Both the position numbers and the translations under genes were made by a program. Below, piece after piece: positions 9,749 to 20,486 of a stretch of 64,000 nt of DNA (its first letter is position 1; each line of letters begins with the position of its first letter). The notes under the pieces are model-generated. The model worked only from the letters and a program-made list of their open reading frames with translations. It was not told where the DNA came from and did no database searches. The stretch comes from Isochrysis galbana. Lineage: Eukaryota; Haptophyta; Isochrysidales; Isochrysidaceae. Location: the NCBI GenBank assembly GCA_018136815.1, contig CM030943.1:797975-861974 (forward strand), written 5' to 3'.

Positions 9749-12700
9749 TGGTCGGAACCATCCGTTATGAGGAGTGCCTATATGACTACATTAGAGCACT
9801 TATTACCTCCCTATAGCGAATCTCCGCGAACCTCTGCTAGTATACGCCAAAAGTCCGACGAGTCATAGAATTTGTCTGGACAATCCAATCTCCAACTCAG
9901 AGATCATCCGGGCCATTCGGCAGCTGGCCAAAGGGAAATGCCGGCGGGCCTATTACAACAATAGGTTCGCTTTAGCCAACTAAGTTTATACTTGGTTCGC
10001 CCATGGGGGGGCACGAGCCCCCCCCCTCCACTCCTCCCCTGCCATGGGGGAGGATGGGAGGATCCACCCATCCTCCTGGCATGCTTGATGGCTTGCCGGG
10101 AGCTGGCACTGCCATGCTAGCGCACGCACTCTCTCACTGGCAGGCTTGCGCCTGCCTCCTGCCTCGCGCGCGCCCTGGCCTATCGTGGTCAGCCCAACGC
10201 TCCAAACCCCCCTCCCCCCCGGTCGACAGGCAGACGGGTGCAGATTGGGGGCTCCAGAGGCTCAGGAGCGCCAGCGAAGGAGAGGCAGAGGAGGCCAGGG
10301 CCTAAAGCCTCCTCTGCCCTTTGAGCGCTGGCCTCCAGGAGCATCCAGGGGTCGCCAGCAGGCGTAGCTGCAGGCCTGTCGCAGGCACGCCATCGCGCGT
10401 GCCGCAGGAAAGAGGAGAGGGAGCGCGGAGAAGGGGGAGTGCGGAGCGAGAGCTCCGCCCACCGAAAAATAGGTAAGTCCCGCACCTGTTTACAAGAGAA
10501 GTCGGGACCGCGAGGACGCCGCCAGCCCGGTAGCGCGTAGGAGGAAGGGGGGAACGGATCACCGGGGGGGGGGGCGGGGGGCGGGGGGGGGCGCCACCGG
10601 ACCATATCTAACTCAGCCCTTCACCCCAATCCCCCCCTAGTAGTGCACGGGGGGAGCCGCCTGATGGCGGGGGGTTAGATTTTCAGCCACCTCTCCAGGA
10701 GGGTAAAGTATCGGAAGGAATGGAGGAGGGAGTCTATCTGCGTTGGGATTCGGATGAGTAGAAAAGTATAGTCAGAGGTTTCTGATGAGGCATCGGAAGT
10801 TGTCCAATCCTCGCTCCGTCTGGATAGAGTTCGAAGTCCCTCTTGGTTGGTCGAGCTCACACGCATACAGCCGACTTGGACACTCTTCCTCGTCTCCTTC
10901 GGAGAGTCGGGCTAGGCAAGGTTTCTTCTGGGCTAGGAGTCCAAGGATGCTTGCATCGCGGTGTGTAGCGGGGAGACTCCCTCGTCGTTTATCCAATGAC
11001 ATACTCCTCCCACTGAACAGTGGGGGGGTCCTTAAGGCCTCGTAACATCGTGTTTGTGTTTTAATGTCTGTGCGTTTCGTAACGGGTTTTAATACTATCC
11101 TGCCTTTGGGCACTACTGTAAGAAGGATCGGATGTCTGTGTCGGGGGACATCTCGATGACAGTGAACCGGCGGGAGAGTTGGGAGAGGCCGTCGCCTGCC
11201 GCCAAATTGTGATAGACCGGCGGACTGATGCTGTCCAATGCTTCCGCAATAACCTGCATGGCAGATTTAGAAGTGCCATATAGCGGAAAGAGAGGTAAGA
11301 TGAATTTTTAAAGTTCTCGTCCATTTTTTTTATGATCCATTGCAATCGCTTGCGTACTAAATCATCAGCCGCCATTCCATTTGTAAACATGGTTGAGCAC
11401 TGTGAGGTGGGTGCCTTTGCTTAGATACTAGACATTTTTTTGTACCGACGCATTGCGTATTGGGAAACGAGGGGTACCAAATGAAGGCAAACGACCTACA
11501 TCAGTTCTCTGTCGTTCACCGACAAATGATTTGACAACTCTACGATAGATAGATTTATTTATCATAAACATATCATTTAATTTTGTTACGAATGGTGCCC
11601 CCAGCGCCCTTTCAAACATGCCACAGACACTAGAAATCAGGCTCTAGACGCGCACATATGGACTGCTTGCGCGTCGCCATGCGGCGCACAGACAGTCCAT
11701 ACACATATCTTACGAATACACACGCGCACTGCCCCCCAATTCGACCCCTTCGAGCCCTGTAGCCGATCTGCTGATCGGCCGCGCCTGCCGAGAGAGACGC
11801 CAACTCTGACTTTTCAGCCAGGGAAGCTTGCTGCGAGGCGGGTGTGGGCTGGGGCGGGGTCAGGTGCTGGGTATGGCACACCCAGGCCAAGGCCGGGCGG
11901 GGGGCTCGCGCTGCGCGCGCGCTGCTCGCACCTGGCTTCTGGCGCTCGTCTGCGCGCTGCGAAGGGGGGGGAGTGCGAGAACGACCTGGAGGCGAGCGCG
12001 GCGAGCGTGAAGGGGCACATCGCGGCAGGCAGCGTGGGGGGGGCTTACCTTTGGTGTTGGCCGCGTGAGTACACCCCTGTGGCAAGCTGGGCTGCCAGAG
12101 AGGAGTGGGGGAAGGGGGGGGGGAGGGGAGCGGCGCGCGGCGGGCCTCCGCGGCCGCTGCAGCGGGTAAGTCCCCGGCACCCGGGGAGATAGCCGCTGGA
12201 GCGAGCCCTTATTGTCACTTTTTAGTACCAGATCTCCCACTGTGCTCCCGGGAGATTTCCATCAATCTGAAAGACTTCAGCGTATCATACCGCTGGAGAG
12301 ATACCGACTTTCGAGGGGCTTGCTATGGGCACTCGAGCTCCTCAGGCGCCTTGAGGAAGACATTCCTCGATTGGTGGGGCGGAGTTTTCATATTCAACTC
12401 GCCAGCGGTCCGGCCTCTTCAGCAGAGGAGGGGAAATGCTGCGCCCTTTAGTAGCTATTTTAGCATGCCAAGAGCGCAGCGCAGGCGCAGGTGGCGAATG
12501 GTTCTCGCGCCCCTACCGAAGGGGGTCGATCAAGGTAGAGTGGTGGGGGGGGGTGCGTGAACCCACGCCCACGCCATGGCGACCATTCATAAGATTAGTG
12601 CACATAGACATATGGGCATGGTACGTCAAGCCAAGATGTCAAGTTGCGTGCAAATTGCGTGGTCTAGGCCTTGCGCGTGCGGCCGTGCATAGCGCAACAA

Positions 12701-13178
12701 AAGAGGGACTCAAGAGCCCTAGCGGGAGCGCTCCCTCCACGTTGAATTTCGTTGGAAATGTGAATGTCGCAATGGATGTGCAATAGGAGATCATCCTCAT
12801 ACATGGCACAGCCCTCTACGACTCATGTATGCATTCGCCCTTTGTTTCGTCTGTTACCCCACAGCCCCCATGCGTCTCCTAAGTGAGCGATGAGAGTGGG
12901 TGAGTGAGCGGCAAGACAAAGTCGAAGGTGAAGGTCAGAGCCAACTGTTCATGGAGCGAAAGAAGACGCACGTCCACCGCGCGGATGGACACGGAGAACG
13001 GCCGGCCATTCAATGTTATCACAGCTCCAAAATTAGCATGAATATCTATGGAGAAAGATCACTCTGGCATTATGTTGGTCATCGAAATACCTCGCCCTCT
13101 GCGCCAGATTACTCGTCGCAGACGATGTGGCCCTCCTCGCATCTTTCGCATGGCGTAATGAGCACATTGTGGCGCGTC
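9749..13178. other. Long intergenic region with repeats
   Basis: No gene is supported over about 3.4 kb. It contains a copy of repeat family R1 (9965-10340), a G-run at about 10563-10592, and G/C-rich stretches at 10400-10600 and 11820-12180. A more AT-rich part at about 11040-11620 lacks coding signs. Frames here are short and of odd composition. The region from about 12830 to 13178 probably includes the 3' untranslated end of the kinase gene on the minus strand. Confidence 0.5.
9965..10340 (+). repeat. Dispersed repeat family R1, copy 1
   Basis: The phrase aactaagtttatacttggtt followed by cgcccatggggggg and cacgagcccccc, then ctcctcccctgccatgggg, recurs at about 23650-23765 with few changes. 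Similarity continues more weakly to a shared block cgccagcgaaggagaggcag and ggccagggc near the end. That block also occurs in family R2, so R1 and R2 look like subfamilies of one element. No coding capacity seen. Confidence 0.68.
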
Positions 13179-14344
13179 TCAACCGAGCGCCCGCTTCTCC
13201 CCTCGCTTATCGCGCAAAACGACGAGCTCCTTGTGCGATGCTGGAGTTGGCGCCTGCTCGAAAAAGGTGTGCTTGAGCGCTTCCTCAGCGGTTGGCCGCT
13301 TCATCGGGTCAAGATTGATGAGGGAACCTAGAAAGTCGATCGCAGCCGCAGAGGCGGCCGGAAATCGTGGAGCAAGTGGCGTCGGCTCCATCTCCTTGAA
13401 CGGGACGTAGTCGGGCAACTTGGATACATCGGGCCACGAGGTTTCATTGGGAGTCCCTGTGATACTGAAGATGCGGGAGAGCTGGTCAATGTCGGAAGTG
13501 CCTGGAAAGAGTGGAGCACGTGTCATGAGCTCCGCAAAAATACAGCCCATGGACCACAGGTCCACGGACGGGCCATAGAACTTGGCACCGAAGAGAAGTT
13601 CCGGCGGCCGATACCTGCATGCGAGGAGACGTGTTCTCATCGGCACCAAACACTCTCTTGCAGCGCGCTCGGGCAATCGCCTTGAGCATTGACTCGGCAG
13701 GTTAGGTGTGGCCTCACGCAAGGCATGCATTCGCAGCACACCATCGCGTCACGACTTGCCCGGTGAATTTGCGCCCAGGGGAGCCGAAGAAGCGCGCCAA
13801 GCCAAAATCGGCGAGCTTCACCAGCCCTGCCGAAGTCAACAGTAGGTTTCCCGGCTTCAAATCGCGATGAAGCACCCAGCTGGCGTGGCAGAAGGCGAGG
13901 CCCCGAAATGCACCAACTAGATACCCCTTGATACGCGAGACGTCGAGAGGGGCCGTCCGATCACGTATGATCTAGTAATCAGGGCCAGAGCATTGTCGTC
14001 TGAGCCAGCGTGCGTGCAAGCTTGTTGTGGTGCTGCGCATGCACATGCCTAGACAGGGCGCCTGCGCTCACCTTCTCAAGATCCGTGACGCAAAACTCAA
14101 AGACAAGCGAGAGCGAACCGTTGTGCGTGTACGCCTCAAGCAGCTCGATCACGTGTGGGTGACGTAGCTCCTGAAGCAGCATTGTCTCGCGCAATGTAGC
14201 CAGCTCAGCCCCTTTGCGCGAGGCGCGCGAGCGAATCTTCTTGATTGCGACGATTTGGCCAGTCTTCAGCACCTTTGCGCGAGTGACAACGCCGAACGTA
14301 CCCTCGCCCACTACCTCTATTTTCTGGTAGTCGGAGTGTGGCAT
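13179..14344 (-). CDS. CDK7: CDK7/CDKD-type cyclin-dependent kinase
   Basis: Three minus-strand exons fit in phase: 14344-14072, 13971-13742 and 13614-13179, with introns gtgagc...ctag and gtgtgc...gcag, giving 312 residues. The order is a Gly-rich loop GEGTFGVV, catalytic Lys in IVAIKKI, an [18 protein letters not shown] helix like the CDK PSTAIRE region, [26 protein letters not shown], a T-loop ending FTGQVVTRW, then [14 protein letters not shown] and a C-lobe matching CDK7. The T-loop keeps the Ser and Thr that are phosphorylated in CDK7. CDK7 with cyclin H and MAT1 forms the CDK-activating kinase and the TFIIH kinase that acts on the RNA polymerase II C-terminal domain. The protein is a little shorter than animal CDK7 (about 346), mainly at the C-terminus. 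The ATG at 14344 lies six codons before the conserved kinase start. Confidence 0.9.
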
Positions 14345-15011
14345 CAGAGGAAGTGCCCTAGCAGCAGAAAGGAAAAGGAAAGGGAAGTGCAAGGCCTGCT
14401 GGCCTGTGGGCTTAAAGCTGGGGCAAGTGACAATGAGAGACAGAGAATAGAAGAGAGCAGCCGAGGGAAGGGGCAGAGAGGCTGATGTGCTTTCTTCTCT
14501 CGCTCCCTCGCTCCGGCTTTCTACAAGTCTCCTGCCCCGTGTTTGGACTCTCTCTGCCCTCCTTCGCCTTCCGTGCACGCGACTCCCCTTTCGCTCCCCT
14601 GATCTCTTTTCCCCCCTCCACGCACGCTCTCTCCGCCTGACTGCCTCTCTCTCCCTCTCTCCCTCTCTCTCTCTCCCCCTCCCTCTCTCCTCCCTCTCTC
14701 TCTCCCTCTCCCTCTCTCCTCTCCCCTCCTCTCCCGCGCGCGGCCCTCACGCCGCCCGACGGCGACGGCCGAACCAGCCACACTGCTTTAAAAGTAAAGA
14801 TACTACTGCGAATAAAAAGTAGCTAGCGGAAACTGCTTCCCCTCTTTTTCTTCTTCTTCTTCTGGTCATGTGCAAAAATTTGAATTGAAAATGGGGGGGG
14901 GGCGCATCGTCCTTACCCCTCGTTGCCAAAAGTTTGACGTTCTATTTTTGGGAAGTGCCGGCAGGACTCCCGCTTTCATCGGGCTGATCCGACACATCTG
15001 GCCTAGCCACT
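14345..15011. other. CDK7 upstream region with long pyrimidine tract
   Basis: The region is upstream of the kinase start. From about 14600 to 14745 the plus strand is almost pure C/T (ctctccctctctccc type), that is, GA-rich on the strand of the kinase gene. Similar GA/CT tracts lie just 5' of other genes in this window (16430-16484, 26970-27110, 33090-33680), so it may be a promoter or 5' UTR feature. No gene is seen. Confidence 0.5.
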
Positions 15012-15686
15012 ATGCGGGCTGCCGCATGGCTCCCACAGTGGAAGTCGCCGCGGTGGCCCCGGAGCAAGGTCGTCGTTTACAAGAAGTGGTGGTCAGACCC
15101 CAACTTTGTGAAGAACTGGCGCAGAAGGACGAAGGCCTCAGCCACAGCCCTTCCGCCCCAAAGTGAGTACATGCGCAACTGGACATCAGCACAACAGCCA
15201 TTCAAGAATTTCGTGCCCCACCGCGTGGACACTTCTGTCACCTTTGACCCGCCCAGTTGTTCTTCGTACGACAAGTGCGACGCAGTGAAGCTGCCCCTGA
15301 AGTACGTCGAAGACGTTCTCGTCCCTGCATTCAAGGCGGCGAAGGTGCGTTCGACAACAGAGGGTGTCGCCGTTGGCCGGTGGCCGGTGGCCTCCAGCCA
15401 GCCTGAGGTCAGGCTGCAGGCTGCAGGGGCCGCCAGTCTAGGCGGTCGGGCGATACGAGGGGTGGCGACAGAGGCCGACAGGGTACCAATCCGACTAGTC
15501 CGACAACAATCCGAGACACGCACACTCGACTTTCACCCAACATTCCCCCACACTAACGTATCTTCCACCACTAGCACTAGGGCGGGGAAGACACAGAAGG
15601 AAGGAAACAAGGAAGAGAAAGCCGACAAGAGAGCGACGATGCGACGGAAGAGCCGACGGCGAACGGCGGTTACCGCGAACGAGTAA
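15012..15686 (+). CDS. Hypothetical protein, unrecognised
   Basis: A 224-codon frame whose first part (about residues 1-112) looks protein-like: Trp/Arg-rich VYKKWWSDPNFVKNWRRR, EYMRNWTSAQQPFKNFVPHR, then LKYVEDVLVPAFKAAK. After about 15342, where a gtgcgt donor could end an exon, composition turns low-complexity and Arg/Thr-rich, and the 3' part is probably not coding. I do not recognise the family. It may be one exon of a real gene or a fragment of a mobile element. The antisense frame is less convincing. Confidence 0.3.
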   Translation: MRAAAWLPQWKSPRWPRSKVVVYKKWWSDPNFVKNWRRRTKASATALPPQSEYMRNWTSAQQPFKNFVPHRVDTSVTFDPPSCSSYDKCDAVKLPLKYVEDVLVPAFKAAKVRSTTEGVAVGRWPVASSQPEVRLQAAGAASLGGRAIRGVATEADRVPIRLVRQQSETRTLDFHPTFPHTNVSSTTSTRAGKTQKEGNKEEKADKRATMRRKSRRRTAVTANE

Positions 15687-16484
15687 GTAGAAAGTAAGGC
15701 GGAGGGAATCTATGTGCGTAAACCGAAAGGGGCGAGAGGGTAGGCTTCGCGCGGGGGAAAAGTCCGCAGCGACGAATACCTACGACGAGGGCGAGAGCGA
15801 GCGCGGGGGAACGACAGCAAGGAGGGACCAAAGGCAGAGCAAGGCCCAAGGTGCGAAGGAGCGAAACAGGAGCGAGACAGGCCACAAAGGGCGCGACGGC
15901 AAGGAGCGAGGGGCGAGTTACAAGTGAAGAGTTCTACAAGTTACCAGTAAAACTCCGCGGCAAACAAGATCGATTGAGCACAAAGACGCAAGGACAGAAG
16001 TCGATCGCGGATGCGACAGCTGTATTTGGCCCCCAAGGCCCCACTGTCATACTGTTTTTCGCATTGTTTTTTACTTTTTTTTTGCATTCCCAAAAACAGT
16101 TGTTTTTACTGTTTTTCTAGACCTCAACCGCTGTTTTTCACAGCTAGGGCAGCGACGCTTAAGTTTAAGCAAATTGCAAATTGCAAATTATTGAAATTGC
16201 GACTCGAAATAAGACCGAAATTAGATCCCTCGAAGCTCGAAATTTGCTCCAACCTCATCGAAATTTCGAATCGAATAAGGGTGGTTTCGGATCAAAACTC
16301 TGGCCTGGGCCAATAGGCAATAGGGGCTCCGTTGCCGATGCCGATCTGCCGATATCCGATATGCCGATACGCTCCCACAGTACTAAGCTTAAAAAGGTCC
16401 CACTCACGCAACAAGAAAACTCTGGCGCTCTCTCTCTCCCTCTCTCCTCTCCTCCCCCCCCCCTCCCCCTTCCCCCTCCTCACG
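15687..16484. other. Intergenic region with AAATTTC-type and GCCGAT-type short repeats
   Basis: At about 16160-16285 the sequence is built from overlapping variants of aaattgc/gaaattt in both orientations. At about 16310-16375 variants of tgccgat and atatccgat follow one another. A pyrimidine tract (16425-16480) leads into the NDUFA2 start. A similar AT-rich block occurs at about 39775-39905. No gene is seen. Confidence 0.45.
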
Positions 16485-17288
16485 ATGTCTTTCGTTGCGT
16501 CGGCGGCGCTGACTGAGCTGCGGGTGGCCATGTGCCAGAGCTCGGCGAGCAGCAAGGGAGTGAGGTGAGCGGGCGCGTCGGATGGATGGGAGGGAAGAGG
16601 GCGGTAGGGGGCAGCAGGAGCGGGGGGTGCAGCGGCTTGCCGTGGGACGCTTGGCCCCCTGCAAAAGGCTTTCGCTTTCCCCTCTTCCGCTCTCCCTCAT
16701 CCTCTCTCTCCTCCTTCCCCTTTCTTTCCCTTGCGCCGTGGGATGGCTATGTGGTCCCTCGTTGCTTGGTGGTCTCCTCCCGCCCTCCCTCGTGCCTCCC
16801 TTTCCCGTGGCTCTGCCCCATTTTCGCGTGGCTGTCCCCCACTCGCTCCCTTGGCTCCTTCCCCTCGAATCATGGGACGTCTCTGCGCTGCCGGACCTGC
16901 TTGATTTGCGATGTGCATGCCACACCACGATACCCTGCCCAACCCCACACCTCCAGGGACTTCTGGATGAAGAACTACAGTGCTGTCAAGGCTGCAAACC
17001 TCAGCTTGCCCATCCTCCTTCGCGAGTGCGCCGGCACACCGGCCAAGCTCACCGCTGCCTACCGTGAGTGCGATTCGCGCTGCTCTTATGAGGCCCTTTC
17101 CTTCGCTGGATGCCAGTTACCCTTGTGCGATAGCCTACGATTCAGTTCCTTGTCCGCCTCCATTCGCACCCCCCCCCCCCTCCCCCTTCCTGCTTGCAGA
17201 AGGCGGCAAAGAACACAGCGTGAGCGTCGAGGGCCTCACTGCCGAGGAGTTTAGTGCGAAGCTGCAATCGCTCATGAAAGGTCCATGA
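16485..17288 (+). CDS. NDUFA2: NADH dehydrogenase (complex I) subunit NDUFA2/B8
   Basis: Three exons give 91 residues: 16485-16564, 16957-17063 and 17200-17288, with introns gtgagc...ccag and gtgagt...gcag, all in phase. The protein follows the NDUFA2 pattern throughout: LTELRVAMCQSSASSKGVRD, then NLSLPILLRECAGTPAKL, then a short Gly-Lys-rich turn and VSVEGLTAEEFSAKL. NDUFA2 is a thioredoxin-like accessory subunit of the matrix arm of mitochondrial complex I. The Cys in AMCQSS and the Cys in RECAG match the two conserved cysteines of the family. Length compares with about 99 residues in animals. The start follows a long C/T tract. A C-rich tract also precedes the last acceptor. Confidence 0.92.
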
Positions 17289-18094
17289 GGCTGTCCGCTC
17301 CCTCTCCACCTTTCATTTTTACCTGTTCCGGGGCGTGGTGCGTTGCTTACCGAGATTTCGACCGTCTTCTAGCCTGCATTGTATATGCGCTGAGCAGGCA
17401 AGCAATGCAAACGAATGCCTACCTACGTCGAGCCATCGGTGCCATCATGCTTTCTTCAGATGCATGCTACAGTGTGCACGCCCCTCGTCGTAGAATAGTG
17501 CTTATGATGCCGAGTTACCGACCGCGATTAGGAGCGTCAAAGCAAGCACTCGTCTTGGGCCATACTTTTACTTGGCCCAAATAAAATGTTCGCATGGATA
17601 TGGTCGCACTCCGTGAGTTGCCGTTCATGGGAGCATTAAGGGGCATCTAAGGTGCATCGGAAAACTGTGAGGGCTGGGCGTGGACGTTGGGCTATGTAAA
17701 AAAATTTCTTAATATCCACACCCGTGTGTGCGAAAGTGTTGATGAGTCTAGCATCCCATCAGCCATCAAGCATCGCTGTGGAGCCGTAGACAGGAGATTT
17801 CGCCGACGGACGGGCAAGAGGTTGCAACCTCAGGTTTGGTTATTTTTTTACAAATGCCCCCGTGAAATGGATATAAAAATTTAAGGACAATACACCCCCC
17901 TCCCCCCCCCCCTTCCCCCCCCCCCCCCCCCGCACTTACTCCCCCCCCCCCCAGCCCCCGCGCCGTACCCCGCACGCCCCCGCCCCCCTTTCTACTCCCC
18001 CCCCCGCGCCGTACCTCGCCCCCCCTTCTCTTCTTCGCCTCTCTCCTCTCGTGCCAATGTCCCTCCGTCCAATGGACAGTGCACCGGAGCTCGA

Positions 18095-18506
18095 GGCGGA
18101 GTGCGCAACCTACTTTGATAAGTGGGGGTCAATGGGGGCCTCGCGCCCCCCTCTCTCCATCGCGGACACCCCCCGGGGTGGGCCCGTACATTCAACCCCA
18201 GCCCCTGCCCTCTGGCAGGGGCAGGGCACTCATCAATTCAGCCCAGACCCCTAGTCGGCGCGGGTCGCGAGCCGCACTCCCAGGCCCGCATGGGCCTGCT
18301 CTGCTCGTACTGACTCCCCCCCCATCCCTGGTCGCCAGGCAGACAGGGGCCTCAGGGCGGCACCCAAGGCCAGCGAGGCGAGCGAGGGAGAGGCAGGGGG
18401 GCCAGGGGCTGAGCCCCAGCCTCCACTGCCCCCTGAGCTGCGCATGCTGGCCCTCTTGGAGCCCCCAAAGGACCTCTGAGAGCAGGCCATGGCGCGCCGC
18501 ATGGCG
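18095..18506 (-). repeat. Dispersed repeat family R2, copy 2 (inverted)
   Basis: Reverse-orientation partner of 1836-2245. The junction with the next repeat at about 18507-18512 is abrupt, so R3 may have inserted beside R2 or the two may form a composite. Confidence 0.7.
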
Positions 18507-18509
18507 ATG

Positions 18510-18745
18510 TTGTATTCAGGCCTCCTGGCATGAATATTTCGGCATGGGCACGTGCCTTCGTCGTTATATATCGTCTTCTATGTTCGTCTTGGTCGCTCCA
18601 GGCGTGCAGATTCGGATTCTCCCTGGGCTCAGATCCTGGTCCGCCGATTTTCGTCTCGAAATTCGAAGATCTGAGTTTTATTTTTACCGTTACGGTAATT
18701 GTCCACGCGTTTAAGGTAAGAAATGCAGGTAACAGAACTGGCCCC
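18510..18745 (+). repeat. Dispersed repeat family R3, copy 1
   Basis: About 235 bp starting ttgtattcaggcc and ending aaatgcaggtaacagaactg, about 88% identical by eye to 28467-28702 in the same orientation. Both copies are followed by C-rich DNA with repeated cccctctgcagtt phrases. The phrase ggattctccctgggctca and a tttatttttac...gttacggtaattg segment are well conserved. Type of element unknown. Confidence 0.78.
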
Positions 18746-20486
18746 CCCTCTGCATTCCCTCCCTCCCCTTCTGCAGTTCCCCCTCCCTTCTGCAGTTTCC
18801 CCTCCCCTCTGAAGTTTCCTCCCCCCTTCTGCAGTTCTCACCCCCCCAACGACTCCACGCCACCCACGTTCCGAGTTTCGACATCTCCGATAACTGCGTA
18901 CTGCGTATCCCGCGAGTGAGACCTGTGCCCTGGTCAGCACCTCGTCCACGAATCCGATCACCACCGACTTCTTCCGGAGCGCCGCCGCCCGCGAAGCCGG
19001 CACCAACCTAGCCCCTGAGCCGCTCTTCAACACATCCGATGAATTCGCCGCCAAAGCGCCGGCGTCATGTGGCTCCGAGTACCTCCTATACACCCAGGAT
19101 GCGGTCACGATCCCGGCGTTGCACCAGGCCACGTTTTGTGTTCGCGTCCCTCTAGCCCTACGAGAACACGAAGGCTACGCGATGCTAGTGGACCGTCTCC
19201 CTGTCCGCGATGCCTTAGAGAACCCACCACTCGTTCGCCCTCAAGTGGAGTTTCCGCGCGAGGGACCACACGGTGGCGGTCACCGTGATTGACTTCCAGC
19301 ACAAGGCCCTTCACATCCCATCTTTCCATCCCGTAGCCTCACTCCAAGTTCGATTCCAAATACACTCCGGAACCGCTCTCTCCATTCCTTGATTTTCCCG
19401 GGCCAGGCCGGGAAAAATACGTCAATGTGAGGGAGGATTGGGTCAGTGTGGTGATTCACCCCCCTCTGCAGTCCCCCCCCTTCCGCAGCTCTCCTCCCTC
19501 CCCCCTCTCCATTCCCTGATTTTCCCGGGCCAGGCTCGGTCGCGGTTCCGAACCCGCGCCGAAGCTGGCGACGCGCGGGTCTTGACGCAACACGGGCGAG
19601 CAGAGCCTCCAATTCTTTGTTGAACATGATGGATGTGTTTAAGCTGGAGTCGCGCAGCCGTTGGCCGTCGCTTGGTCCGCGAAGGACGGAGTTCGCCCTT
19701 CGCTGCGGACCCCGAAAACCAGTGCGATTTTCGCGGGGGAGCTGTGTTCGCCAAAAAAAATATTGTTCGCGAACAGTGCGCGGAAATCGCGAATTGTTCG
19801 CGAAATGTTCCCGAAGTCATTCCTAGCTGAGCGGCGAAGATAAAAAGTTGTGCGCCTGACGAAAAAATGTTTTTCCATTCGCGAACGCGGTATACCGTGA
19901 ACTGTGAATACTATTTGTAGAGTCACCATCCAAGATTCTCTTAGAAGGGGGGAATCGCTGAGGTTTTCTACGGATGCGGGAGGAAATAAGCGAGGCCATT
20001 TGATGGCTCAAATGGAATCTGTCCCATATTCGACGGAACGCGACCTTTCCACGGCCATGAGGAGGCAAGAGAGTCGTAGTCGCGCTAGCTAGTCGAGTCG
20101 GCGCGCTCCAGCGCACCGAACTATACATAAAATTACGCTGCTGAAACCGAAGACTTCATATAGAAGGGGTAAGGGGAAAGAGGAAAGAGAGGGGGCGAAG
20201 GGAGCAAGAAGGGCGATGTCTTTAGGGAGGTAGGGAATAGTGAATGCCGTGCTCGTCGTAGGTGTTAGCCTTTTTCACTTGTCCCTAGCTCCAAGTGTCA
20301 CACCGATGCGCTTGACGCTAGACGCACAAAAACCCATGTCCACCAGGAGCTTTCCGCTTCCCGCTCTACCTTCCCCGGGCATGCTGGACATTGCATGACG
20401 GCGCACGCATGATCGGCGCATGCATAATCCGCTGCAGCGAAGCGAGACAATATTACAACCGTTGGAATCGGGCCACCTTGCGCACT

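Larger units (their letters stand above)
17289..20486. other. Long intergenic region with repeats and possible decayed coding sequence
   Basis: About 3.2 kb without a confident gene. It contains a poly-C stretch (about 17895-18005), repeat R2 copy 2 (18095-18506) directly followed by repeat R3 copy 1 (18510-18745), Cys/Thr-poor C-rich sequence to 18850, an ATG-less open frame (18894-19282), and a stretch at 19730-19900 rich in ttcgcgaa-type palindromes. Confidence 0.5.

Noticed and set aside
10003..10605. Pro/Gly-rich frames on both strands
   Set aside because: They come from repeat R1 and poly-G/C runs and differ between the two R1 copies.
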